Assembly (NCBI RefSeq): GCF_024730785.1
Contig: NZ_CP102830.1
Coordinates: forward strand, 1,426,001-1,490,000
Direction: 5' to 3'
DNA from: Pseudomonas sp. LS44
GTDB taxonomy: Bacteria; Pseudomonadota; Gammaproteobacteria; Pseudomonadales; Pseudomonadaceae
Length of the DNA stretch: 64,000 bases
Numbering within the stretch: position 1 is the first letter of the stretch; the number at the start of each line of letters is the position of its first letter. The translations under genes were made by a program, and so were the position numbers. Positions 28,667 through 36,416 of the stretch are shown piece after piece. The notes below the pieces were generated by a model. It searched no databases and was not told the origin of the DNA. It saw only the letters and a list, made by a program, of their open reading frames with translations.

Positions 28667-29920
28667 ATGACGGACAAACCATTGAAGATTCTGGTCGTGA
28701 CGCAGTATTTCTGGCCTGAAAACATGCGCATCAACAACATGGTTGAAGGCTTTGTTGCCAAGGGCCATGAAGTTACTGTGCTCACCGGTCTTCCAAACTA
28801 TCCCGAAGGTCAGGTGTTCGCTGCCTATCGGAAAGATCCTGAGCAGTTTTCCAGCTATTCCGGCGCGCGGGTTGTGCGTGTCCCCATGCTGCCCCGTGGC
28901 CGCCGCAGCATAACTTTGGCGCTCAACTACCTTTCTTTCTTTACCAGTGCTTCGGTACTTGGGGCGTACAAACTTCGTCGACAAGAGTTCGACTCGATTT
29001 TCGTCTATGCGGTTTCTCCGATAATGGCGGCTATCCCTGCCCTGGTTATTGGCAGGCTGAAGAAGACTCCCGTATTCGTATGGATCCTCGATCTCTGGCC
29101 GGAGACCTTGAGCGCGGTTGGAATTGTCAAAAACAAGAGACTCCTGGCGCTTGTCGGAAAACTTGTTTCCTGTATCTACAACCGCACTGACTATCTGCTT
29201 CTACAGTCGAAAGCTTTTGGCGACAACGTCAGGAAGTACTGTACGAAGAATATTGCGCCGGAGCGTCTGGTATATTTTCCCAGCTGGGCAGAGGATGACT
29301 TTTCCGGGGACATAGAAGGTCCATCGGATGTTCTCGTACGTGATGACTCGGTCTTTACCATCGTCTTTGCCGGTAATCTCGGCGAGGCTCAGGATTTTCC
29401 TGCAATTCTCGAGGCGGCAGAAACGATAAAGGCTGAGTTGCCAGTGCGCTGGGCCATCGTGGGGGATGGCAGGGTCAGTGCCTGGTTGCACGAGCAGGTT
29501 GCTGCACGTGGTCTGACCAATGTGTTGTTGTTGGGGCGACATCCTCTAGAGAGGATGCCTCCGTTATTTGCGACAGCCAATGCCTTGCTAGTTTCCTTGA
29601 AGACTAACGAGGTATTCGAGAAAACCATACCTGGAAAAGTGCAAGCCTATCTGGCCTCCGGTAAGCCAGTGATTGCCATGATTGATGGCGAAGCTGCGCG
29701 GGTTGTTCGCGAGTCCGGGGCTGGCATGGCCTGTAGCTCAGGCGATGCTGCTGCCTTGGCGGGTATCGTGCGCTCGATGGTGGCGTTGACGCCAGAGCAG
29801 CGTGCGACCATGGGCTGTGCAGGTAAGCAGTTCTACCTTGAACATTTTTCCAAAGCGAATCTCTTCGATCGCCTCGAAATGCTTTTTCGGAGAGCCAGCC
29901 TGAGAAGGAACGAAAAATAA
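28667..29920 (+). CDS. wbjE: Glycosyltransferase, GT4 type, WbjE-like (probable L-FucNAc transferase)
   Basis: This 417-residue GT-B enzyme starts MTDKPLKILVVTQYFWPENM; the 15-codon extension to 28622 overlaps wbjD and is unlikely. It has TGLPNYPEG, FVWILDLWPETLSAVG, FAGNLGEAQDFP, VGDGR and the C-terminal KTIPGKVQAYLASGKPVIAM pattern of the WbuB/WcaI-like family. It follows wbjBCD directly, as in P. aeruginosa O11, where WbjE is thought to add FucNAc. The donor assignment is from context. Confidence 0.82.
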   Translation: MTDKPLKILVVTQYFWPENMRINNMVEGFVAKGHEVTVLTGLPNYPEGQVFAAYRKDPEQFSSYSGARVVRVPMLPRGRRSITLALNYLSFFTSASVLGAYKLRRQEFDSIFVYAVSPIMAAIPALVIGRLKKTPVFVWILDLWPETLSAVGIVKNKRLLALVGKLVSCIYNRTDYLLLQSKAFGDNVRKYCTKNIAPERLVYFPSWAEDDFSGDIEGPSDVLVRDDSVFTIVFAGNLGEAQDFPAILEAAETIKAELPVRWAIVGDGRVSAWLHEQVAARGLTNVLLLGRHPLERMPPLFATANALLVSLKTNEVFEKTIPGKVQAYLASGKPVIAMIDGEAARVVRESGAGMACSSGDAAALAGIVRSMVALTPEQRATMGCAGKQFYLEHFSKANLFDRLEMLFRRASLRRNEK

Positions 29921-30885
29921 TGAACAGGACTCTTTTGACAGGAGTATCTGGCTTTGTAGGTCGCGCAGTGCACGATCGACTATCAGCGAACAGCGCAAGC
30001 CAGTTGATTGTGGCAATACGCGGTCCGTTGACGGGTCTGCCGCAGGCAACTTCAGTTACGCAGATTTCTGCAATTGATGGTACGACCAATTGGAACACTG
30101 CTCTACGAGGTACCGATGTGGTCATCCACAGTGCTGCCCGCGTGCATGTGATGAATGACAAGTCGGCTGACCCTCTCACGGAGTTCCGCAAGGTCAACGT
30201 CGAAGGTACATTGAACCTTGCTCGCCAAGCCGCGGAGGCGGGCGTACGTCGTTTCATTTTCATCAGCTCGATCAAGGTCAATGGCGAAGGCACGCCAGTT
30301 GGTACGCCCTACATTGCTGATGCTCAATCGGCACCGGCGGACCCTTATGGCATCTCCAAGACGGAGGCCGAGCAGGGGTTGCGGGCGCTGGCTGCGGAAA
30401 CGGGGATGGAGGTTGTGATTATCCGTCCGACGCTGGTGTATGGGCCGGGTGTGAAAGCCAATTTCTTGAGCATGATGCGTTGGCTGCACAAGGGCGTGCC
30501 TTTACCTTTTGGGGCTATTCATAACCGGCGCAGCCTGGTTGCCTTGGACAATCTGGTTGATCTGATCGTGACCTGTATCGACCACCCTGCCGCAGCGAAC
30601 CAGACTTTTCTGGTAAGCGATGGCGAGGATCTCTCGACTACCGAGTTGTTGCGTAGAATGGGAGCCGCTTTGGGCAAGCCGGCCCGTCTGTTGCCGGTGC
30701 CGAGTTGGGTGCTGGAAGCGGGGGCGGCGATGCTGGGGAAGAAAGCTCTTTCCCAGCGGTTGTGCGGCTCGCTACAGGTCGATATCAGCAAGACACGTGA
30801 ATTATTGGGTTGGGCGCCGCCGGTTAGCGTTGATGCAGCTCTGCGCAAAACGGCAAAGCATTTTTTTGATCATCACACGCGATGA
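29920..30885 (+). CDS. NAD-dependent epimerase/reductase, WbjF/WbpV-like
   Basis: This 321-residue SDR enzyme shows LTGVSGFVGRAV, IHSAARVHVM, the SSIKVNGE serine and the YGISK catalytic pair, followed by RPTLVYGPGVKANF. Such enzymes (WbpV, WbpK, WbjF) reduce the 4-keto product of WbpM to UDP-D-QuiNAc or UDP-D-FucNAc, the first sugar of Pseudomonas O units. Sequence inspection cannot tell which epimer is made, so no symbol is given. The TAATG junction with wbjE means the genes share one base. Confidence 0.85.
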   Translation: MNRTLLTGVSGFVGRAVHDRLSANSASQLIVAIRGPLTGLPQATSVTQISAIDGTTNWNTALRGTDVVIHSAARVHVMNDKSADPLTEFRKVNVEGTLNLARQAAEAGVRRFIFISSIKVNGEGTPVGTPYIADAQSAPADPYGISKTEAEQGLRALAAETGMEVVIIRPTLVYGPGVKANFLSMMRWLHKGVPLPFGAIHNRRSLVALDNLVDLIVTCIDHPAAANQTFLVSDGEDLSTTELLRRMGAALGKPARLLPVPSWVLEAGAAMLGKKALSQRLCGSLQVDISKTRELLGWAPPVSVDAALRKTAKHFFDHHTR

Positions 30886-30930
30886 TGCGGCGCCGCAGAA
30901 CATGGCCATGCAAACCCGGAAGTCCGAACC

Positions 30931-31010
30931 CTGATTGCCGGCGGCGAATCGCCAACGCTTGAGTTCAAGGCTTCGTTTGTTCGGGATGCCATCGGCGCTG
31001 GTCGGGGTGG
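30931..31010 (+). pseudogene. Relic of an AlbA_2 (Schlafen-like) domain gene
   Basis: One frame reads LIAGGESPTLEFKASFVRDA and then IGAG before a stop. The GES.TLEFKAS pattern is the start of AlbA_2 / Schlafen-like ATP-binding DNA-binding proteins. Only about 25 codons are recognisable, with no downstream domain. It lies in the 242-base gap between the wbpV-like gene and wbpL, which otherwise shows nothing. It may be a footprint of a past insertion. Confidence 0.4.
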
Positions 31011-31127
31011 CTGATTTTGTCGTTTCCGGCGTGGGCCGGCGGTCTGTATCGGGGCGCGGCTCCTATAAGGTGGCAGATGCCCTCGGTGCGAGCTTTTGTT
31101 TTGGCTGTTTCAGGAAGTTTATCGTTG

Positions 31128-32138
31128 ATGACAATTTGGTGGCTGCTGCCGGCTATGGCCGGCGTTTCTCTTTTTCTGACCGGTGTCTTGCGCCGTTATG
31201 CCTTGGCGCGCAGCTTGATGGATATTCCCAGTGGGCGCAGTTCGCATTCGGTGCCCACGCCGCGCGGGGGGGGGGTGGCCATTGTGCTCAGCTTTCTGGC
31301 GGCGCTGCCTCCATTGGCGTCAGTCGGCGTGTTGGCATGGCCGGTGATGTGGGCGTTGCTAGGGGCCGGGGCCTGGATTGCCGTGGTGGGATTTCTCGAT
31401 GATCATGGGCATATCGCTGCGCGCTGGCGGCTGTTGGCGCATTTCATCGGAGCTGGCTGGGCGCTGGGCTGGTTGGGTGGTTTGCCACCGCTGGTGATCT
31501 TTGGCTTCGACCTGGAGCTGGGCTGGCTGGGTTATGCGCTGGCGGCGTTTTATCTGGTTTGGCTGCTCAATCTGTACAACTTCATGGATGGCATCGACGG
31601 TATCGCCAGTGTCGAGGCTATCTGCGTGTGCTTGGGCGGCGCGTTGCTCTATTTATTGCTAGGCGAGGGGGCTGCCGTACTAGCGCCCTTGTCGCTGGCG
31701 GTGGCGGTGGCGGGCTTCCTGTTCTGGAACTTCCCGCCAGCGCGTATCTTCATGGGGGATGCCGGGAGTGGCTTTCTCGGTATTGCGCTGGGCGTGCTCT
31801 CGCTGCAAGCCGCCTGGGTGGCGCCACAGTTGCTGTGGAGTTGGTTGATTCTACTGGGGGTATTCATCGTCGATGCGACTTGGACTCTGTTTCGCAGGCT
31901 GCTGCGGGGCGATAAGGTGTACGAGGCTCACCGCAGCCATGCTTACCAGTACGCATCACGCCAGTTTGGTAAGCACCTTCCGGTAACGCTGGCGGTAGCG
32001 ATGCTGAACCTTCTCTGGCTGCTGCCAATTGCGGCGTGGGTCGGGCTCGGTGGAGTGGATGGCGCCTTGGGGTTGCTGCTGGCTTACCTGCCGTTGGTGT
32101 GGTTGGCGATAAGGTTCAAGGCCGGGGCGCGGGAGTAG
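31128..32138 (+). CDS. wbpL: Initiating glycosyl-1-phosphate transferase WbpL
   Basis: This 336-residue polytopic PNPT enzyme of the WecA/MraY family loads the first sugar-1-phosphate (QuiNAc or FucNAc type) onto undecaprenyl phosphate. Family motifs are all present: SSHSVPTPRGGG, the aspartates in VGFLDDHG, NLYNFMDGIDG, FMGDAGSGFLG and the HRSHAYQ loop. About ten membrane segments are visible. I chose ATG 31128 (MTIWWLLPAM) with AGGAAG upstream, which matches the family start; the open frame back to 31017 is not supported. Confidence 0.93.
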   Translation: MTIWWLLPAMAGVSLFLTGVLRRYALARSLMDIPSGRSSHSVPTPRGGGVAIVLSFLAALPPLASVGVLAWPVMWALLGAGAWIAVVGFLDDHGHIAARWRLLAHFIGAGWALGWLGGLPPLVIFGFDLELGWLGYALAAFYLVWLLNLYNFMDGIDGIASVEAICVCLGGALLYLLLGEGAAVLAPLSLAVAVAGFLFWNFPPARIFMGDAGSGFLGIALGVLSLQAAWVAPQLLWSWLILLGVFIVDATWTLFRRLLRGDKVYEAHRSHAYQYASRQFGKHLPVTLAVAMLNLLWLLPIAAWVGLGGVDGALGLLLAYLPLVWLAIRFKAGARE

Positions 32139-32144
32139 AGCCTC

Positions 32145-32187
32145 CCCTCACCCCGGGTCCCTCTCCAGGCGAGAGTGGGACAGTTGA
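32145..32187. repeat. REP-like hairpin sequence
   Basis: Just after wbpL, CCCTCACCCCGGGTCCCTCTCC followed by GCGAGAGTGGGAC can fold as an imperfect stem. It resembles the CCCTC.CCC / GGGAGAGGG palindromes scattered in many proteobacterial genomes. The stem has mismatches and no T-run, so it is not a clear terminator. The remaining ~165 bases up to wbpM show no gene. Confidence 0.3.
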
Positions 32188-32353
32188 GTTCGTTGCCGAG
32201 TGTTACGAATGCTAACAGTGAGTAGGATGCCTGCAGGGGACACCGTTTACCCAGTGTTGATTCCATGCGTGGTTGGGTGGGTGTGGCGCTGAAAATTAAC
32301 TGCGTTGCGGCAGATCCGCTTATTGGATTGTTAAAGATTTCGAGGACGCCCTA

Positions 32354-34375
32354 GTGTTGAGGACTGCTAATAAGTTGCGCGAAGGGCTGTTGCGGCTGCC
32401 GCGTCGTTACAAGCGCTTTTTGCAGCTGACTGCGGATGTGGTGCTGGTATGGGTCGCTTTGTGGTTGTCGTTTGTCGTGCGCCTAGGCACCGACAATCTG
32501 ATTCATCCGTGGGGAGGGCACCTCTGGCTGTTTGTGGCCGCGCCGCTGATCGCTATCCCGCTGTTCGTGAGGTTCGGTATGTACCGGGCGGTGATGCGCT
32601 ACTTCGGTAACGATGCGCTGCTCGCTATCGCCAAGGCTGTCACGCTGTCTGCCTTGTTCCTCGCCCTGGCGGTGTATTGGCACCGCGATGCACCAGTAGC
32701 TGTGCCACGCTCACTGGTGTTCAACTACTGGTGGTTGAGTGTGGTGATGCTCGGAGGGTTACGTCTGGGAATGCGCCAGTATTTTATGGGCGATTGGTTT
32801 TCAGTCAGCCAGCCGATGCCGTTTATGAACCGTGATGACGGTTTGCCTAAGGTGGCGATCTATGGTGCTGGGGCTGCCGGTAACCAGTTGGTGGGGGCCT
32901 TGCGGATGGGCCGCGCGATGCGCCCGGTGGCTTTCATAGATGATGACAGCGGCATTGCCGATCGGGTAATTGCCGGGATGCGGGTGTTCAAGCCCAAGCA
33001 TATCCAACAGATGATCGAGGAAACGGGGGCGCAGGAGATATTGCTGGCAATTCCCTCAGCCTCCCGCGGGCGCCGACGCGAGGTGTTAGCACTCCTTGAA
33101 CAGTTCCCACTGCATGTGCGCAGTGTGCCGGGCTTTATGGATCTGGCCAGTGGGCGGGTGAAGGTCGATGACATCCAGGAAGTGGATATCACCGACTTGC
33201 TCGGGCGTGATGCGGTTCCGCCGCAACAGGAGTTATTCGAGCGTTGCATTCGTGGTCAGACCGTTATGGTGACTGGCGCTGGAGGCTCGATCGGTTCTGA
33301 GTTGTGCCGCCAGATCATGGCGAGTGAACCCACAACGCTGCTGCTGTTCGAGCACAGCGAGTTCAATCTGTACAGCATCCATACCGAGCTTGAGCAAAGG
33401 ATCGAGCGTGAGTCCTTGCCGCTACGGCTGGTGCCAATCCTGGGCTCGATCCGCAATCCAGAGCGGCTGCTGGACATTATGCGGACCTGGCAGGTGGACA
33501 CTGTCTACCATGCGGCCGCCTACAAGCATGTACCGATGGTGGAGCACAACATTGCCGAGGGGGTGCTGAACAACGTCATGGGGTCGTTGTACACCGCTCA
33601 GGCTGCTGTGAGGGCAGGCGTTAAGCATTTCGTGCTGATTTCCACCGACAAAGCGGTGCGGCCGACCAACGTGATGGGTAGCACCAAGCGCCTGGCTGAA
33701 ATGGTTTTGCAGGCATTGAGCCGGGAATCGGCTCCGGTTTTGTTTGCAGACAAGGATGCCGTCCATCAGGTCAACAAGACCCGTTTCACCATGGTGCGTT
33801 TCGGGAATGTGCTGGGCTCCTCGGGGTCAGTGATCCCGCGGTTCTATGCACAAATTCGTCGCGGCGGGCCGGTGACGGTCACGCATCCGAATATCACCCG
33901 TTACTTCATGACCATTCCCGAGGCCGCTCAGCTGGTGATTCAAGCCGGCTCGATGGGGCAGGGCGGCGATGTGTTCGTGTTGGATATGGCCCAACCGGTG
34001 AAGATTCTCGAACTGGCGGAAAAGATGATCCATCTTTCCGGCCTCAGTGTGCGTTCGGAGAAGAATCCTCACGGGGATATCGCTATCGAATTCAGCGGAT
34101 TGCGTCCCGGCGAGAAGCTCTATGAAGAGTTACTGATTGGCGACAATGTAATCGGCACTGAACACCCAATGATTATGAGCGCTAACGAGGAACATCTTCC
34201 TTGGGACACTTTGAAGTCGGTATTGGATGCTTTGCTGAAGGCCATCGAAGTTGATGATTACATGCAGGTTCGCGAGCTTTTGCGCAGTACGGTGAGTGGT
34301 TATTCGCCGGATGGGGAGATTGTCGACTGGATTCATCTGCAACGCGGTTCAAAGTTCAATAACTCGGAGCTTTGA
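32354..34375 (+). CDS. wbpM: UDP-GlcNAc 4,6-dehydratase WbpM (membrane-anchored)
   Basis: This 673-residue protein has four membrane segments in the first ~150 residues (LTADVVLVWVALWLSFVV and others). A first Rossmann-like region (YGAGAAGNQL) follows, then the catalytic SDR domain with TGAGGSIGSELCRQ near residue 305 and TDKAVRPTNVMGSTKR. Met replaces the catalytic Tyr, as in FlaA1-type dehydratases. It makes the UDP-4-keto-6-deoxy sugar for the initiating O-antigen sugar. The start is GTG with GAGG upstream. It is the last gene of the cluster, as in P. aeruginosa. Confidence 0.95.
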   Translation: MLRTANKLREGLLRLPRRYKRFLQLTADVVLVWVALWLSFVVRLGTDNLIHPWGGHLWLFVAAPLIAIPLFVRFGMYRAVMRYFGNDALLAIAKAVTLSALFLALAVYWHRDAPVAVPRSLVFNYWWLSVVMLGGLRLGMRQYFMGDWFSVSQPMPFMNRDDGLPKVAIYGAGAAGNQLVGALRMGRAMRPVAFIDDDSGIADRVIAGMRVFKPKHIQQMIEETGAQEILLAIPSASRGRRREVLALLEQFPLHVRSVPGFMDLASGRVKVDDIQEVDITDLLGRDAVPPQQELFERCIRGQTVMVTGAGGSIGSELCRQIMASEPTTLLLFEHSEFNLYSIHTELEQRIERESLPLRLVPILGSIRNPERLLDIMRTWQVDTVYHAAAYKHVPMVEHNIAEGVLNNVMGSLYTAQAAVRAGVKHFVLISTDKAVRPTNVMGSTKRLAEMVLQALSRESAPVLFADKDAVHQVNKTRFTMVRFGNVLGSSGSVIPRFYAQIRRGGPVTVTHPNITRYFMTIPEAAQLVIQAGSMGQGGDVFVLDMAQPVKILELAEKMIHLSGLSVRSEKNPHGDIAIEFSGLRPGEKLYEELLIGDNVIGTEHPMIMSANEEHLPWDTLKSVLDALLKAIEVDDYMQVRELLRSTVSGYSPDGEIVDWIHLQRGSKFNNSEL

Positions 34376-34451
34376 TAAGAAAGGGATTGAGGCTAAGTTG
34401 GTCGCGCGGAGAAGGAAATACCGCGCATCCCTTATTAAATGGAGTTTCAAC

Positions 34452-34796
34452 ATGCTTAAAGGACGAGTTTCTTCCCTCCTGTTTGCCGTTCTCGCAACAC
34501 TCTCTGTAGCCGCAGTGGCTGCGGAATCATCTCAGTCGTCAGCTAGCAAGCCTGTCGTGACTGCTACCCAACCGGTTAAAGGCGCGACTACCATTGACGG
34601 AAAAATGAATCTCAATACCGCTGATGCGGATGCGTTGCAGAGTGGATTGACTGGTATTGGTGCGGTCAAGGCGAAGGCGATTATCGAGTATCGGGAAGCT
34701 AACGGGCCATTCGCGTCGGTAGATGAGTTGCTGGAAGTGAAGGGTATTGGCGCGGCAACATTGGAGAAGAATCGAGAGAAATTGAGTATCAACTAA
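34452..34796 (+). CDS. ComEA-like helix-hairpin-helix protein
   Basis: This 114-residue exported protein has a signal peptide (MLKGRVSSLLFAVLATLSVA with AVAA before the predicted cleavage). A short Ser/Thr/Pro linker follows, then two helix-hairpin-helix motifs (SGLTGIGAVKAKAIIEYREA and LEVKGIGAATLEKNREKL) after NLNTADADAL. This is the DNA-binding domain of ComEA, which holds incoming DNA in the periplasm during natural uptake. I chose the start at 34452, with GGAG upstream. In P. aeruginosa the same small gene follows wbpM. A role in DNA uptake is inferred from the family. Confidence 0.88.
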   Translation: MLKGRVSSLLFAVLATLSVAAVAAESSQSSASKPVVTATQPVKGATTIDGKMNLNTADADALQSGLTGIGAVKAKAIIEYREANGPFASVDELLEVKGIGAATLEKNREKLSIN

Positions 34797-34814
34797 GCAC
34801 TTGTTGATATGAAT

Positions 34815-34842
34815 GAAGGCCGGTCGATGATCGGCCTTTTGC
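34815..34842 (+). terminator. Rho-independent terminator after the comEA-like gene
   Basis: AAGGCCG and CGGCCTT form a stem (816-822 with 832-838) followed by TTTTGCGTT. It lies 19 bases after the stop codon. Confidence 0.85.
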
Positions 34843-34861
34843 GTTATGGATGTCTATAAAA

Positions 34862-34892
34862 GCAAAACCCCAGCCGTTGGCTGGGGTTCTTA
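34862..34892 (-). terminator. Rho-independent terminator after tRNA-Asn
   Basis: On the minus strand AACCCCAGCC, a short loop and GGCTGGGGTT form a 10-bp stem followed by TTGCTTTT. It begins a few bases past the tRNA-Asn 3' end, so it probably ends that transcript. It could also act in the other direction, but the T-run is on the minus strand. Confidence 0.8.
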
Positions 34893-34894
34893 TT

Positions 34895-34970
34895 TGGCTC
34901 CGCGACCTGGACTCGAACCAGGGACCCAATGATTAACAGTCATTTGCTCTACCGACTGAGCTATCGCGGA
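34895..34970 (-). tRNA. tRNA-Asn (anticodon GTT)
   Basis: This 76-base cloverleaf on the minus strand has the acceptor stem TCCGCGA paired with TCGCGGA, D-arm GCTCAGTCGGTAGAGC, anticodon loop CTGTTAA with GTT, T-arm GGTTCGAGTCC and an encoded CCA end. From memory, a tRNA-Asn occupies this place in P. aeruginosa. No integrase or att-like repeat is next to it. Confidence 0.97.
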
Positions 34971-34994
34971 ACAATGGTGCGTATCCTACTGATT

Positions 34995-35028
34995 AAAAAG
35001 GGGAAGTCAAGCTTGGGTCGACTTCCCC
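34995..35028 (-). terminator. Rho-independent terminator after the aminotransferase gene
   Basis: On the minus strand GGGGAAGTC and GACTTCCCC form a 9-bp stem with an 11-base loop, followed by TTTTTAATC. It begins about ten bases past the aminotransferase stop codon and just ahead of tRNA-Asn. Confidence 0.88.
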
Positions 35029-35037
35029 TCGTCGCGT

Positions 35038-36234
35038 TTAGAGCACTTGAATGATGGCGTTTGTCACGGCGCTGAGGTTGTTCGTATTCAGTGCGGCAAC
35101 GCAGATACGGCCAGTGCTAACAGCGTAAATTCCGAATTCATTCTTCAGCTGCTCAACCTGTGCGGGGGTCAATCCGGAATAGGAAAACATCCCGCGCTGG
35201 CGCGCGACAAAACTGAAATCCCGCTTGGTTCCCTGGGCTGCCAGTTGCTCGACCATCGCCAGGCGCATGCTGCGGATACGGTCGCGCATCTCACCCAATT
35301 CGGCTTCCCACATGGCGCGCAGTTCCGGGCTGTTGAGCACGGAGGCGACTACGGTCGCGCCATGGGTTGGCGGATTGGAGTAGTTGGTGCGGATGACCCG
35401 CTTGACCTGGGACAGCACGTTATTGGTTTCTGCCTTTGAGCCGGTGACGATGGATAGCGCGCCAACTCGTTCGCCATACAGCGAGAAGGACTTGGAGAAC
35501 GAGCTCGAGACGAAGAAGCTCAACCCAGAGTCAGCGAATAGACGGACCGCTTCGGCGTCCTGCTCAATGCCATCGCCAAAGCCCTGATAGGCGATATCGA
35601 GGAAAGGGACATGCTCGCGCTCACGCAACACCTCAAGGATCGCCTTCCAGTCATCCAGTTGCAGGTCGACGCCCGTCGGGTTGTGACAGCAGGCGTGCAA
35701 CACCACGATTGAGCGCGCGGGCAGAGCTTTAATGTCTTCCAGCAGGCCAGCGCGGTTTACGCCATGAGTCGCGGCATCGTAGTAGCGATAGTTCTGTACC
35801 GGAAAGCCAGCCGACTCGAACAAGGCGCGGTGGTTTTCCCAGCTCGGATCGCTAATGGCGACTACGGCATCTGGCAACAGGCGCTTGAGGAAGTCTGCGC
35901 CGACTTTCAGTGCGCCAGTGCCACCCAGGGCCTGGGCGGTAATCACACGACCTTCGCGGATCAGTGCGGATTCGGCGCCAAACAGCAGCTTCTGTACCGC
36001 CTGATCGTAGGCGGTAATGCCTTCGATGGGCAGATAGCCGCGCGGCGCGTGGGCTGCGAGGCGGGCTTTCTCCGCTTCGGCTACCGCGCGCAACAGCGGA
36101 ATTCGACCTTCTTCATTGTAATAGACGCCGACGCCTAGATTGACTTTGGTAGTGCGGGTATCGGCGTTAAACGCTTCATTGAGACCGAGGATGGGGTCGC
36201 GCGGAGCCATTTCGACGGCAGAGAACAAACTCAT
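35038..36234 (-). CDS. Aromatic/aspartate aminotransferase
   Basis: This 398-residue class I PLP aminotransferase starts MSLFSAVEMAPRDPILGLNE. Features are TKVNLGVGVYYNEEGRIP, CCHNPTGVDL, the PLP-lysine segment SSSFSKSFSLYGERVGAL and the C-terminal arginine region near FSYSGLTPAQV. These follow AspC/TyrB (PhhC in P. aeruginosa), which interconvert aspartate or aromatic amino acids with 2-oxoacids. Sequence inspection cannot tell AspC from TyrB specificity, so no symbol is given. It is divergent from uvrB. Confidence 0.9.
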   Translation of the reverse strand: MSLFSAVEMAPRDPILGLNEAFNADTRTTKVNLGVGVYYNEEGRIPLLRAVAEAEKARLAAHAPRGYLPIEGITAYDQAVQKLLFGAESALIREGRVITAQALGGTGALKVGADFLKRLLPDAVVAISDPSWENHRALFESAGFPVQNYRYYDAATHGVNRAGLLEDIKALPARSIVVLHACCHNPTGVDLQLDDWKAILEVLREREHVPFLDIAYQGFGDGIEQDAEAVRLFADSGLSFFVSSSFSKSFSLYGERVGALSIVTGSKAETNNVLSQVKRVIRTNYSNPPTHGATVVASVLNSPELRAMWEAELGEMRDRIRSMRLAMVEQLAAQGTKRDFSFVARQRGMFSYSGLTPAQVEQLKNEFGIYAVSTGRICVAALNTNNLSAVTNAIIQVL

Positions 36235-36416
36235 GGGGCGGGAGCTCGAAGAAGAGAAGTGGAAGGCTTAGCAACCCGCCGGACAGTGGTGCTAGGGGGT
36301 TGCGCGAACGGCCGGTAGTATAGCGGTCAGGGCTTGGTGCGGCGATATGCGAGCACCATTTTCACCGGTTTGACGTAGTCTGCGGTGTCGCGTCACAGCC
36401 GTATGTCGAGGTAGTC

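Noticed and set aside
27310..28785. 491-codon minus-strand frame opposite wbjD
   Set aside because: It is antisense to a gene with clear 2-epimerase motifs; histidine- and valine-rich composition is typical of a shadow frame.
34895..34970. tRNA-Asn as an integration site for a genomic island
   Set aside because: No integrase gene and no repeated tRNA 3' end were found on either side; neighbours are the usual Pseudomonas genes.
36235..36416. LexA-controlled promoter for uvrB
   Set aside because: CTG and CAG triplets occur (around 36380-36398), but with 13 rather than 10 bases between them.
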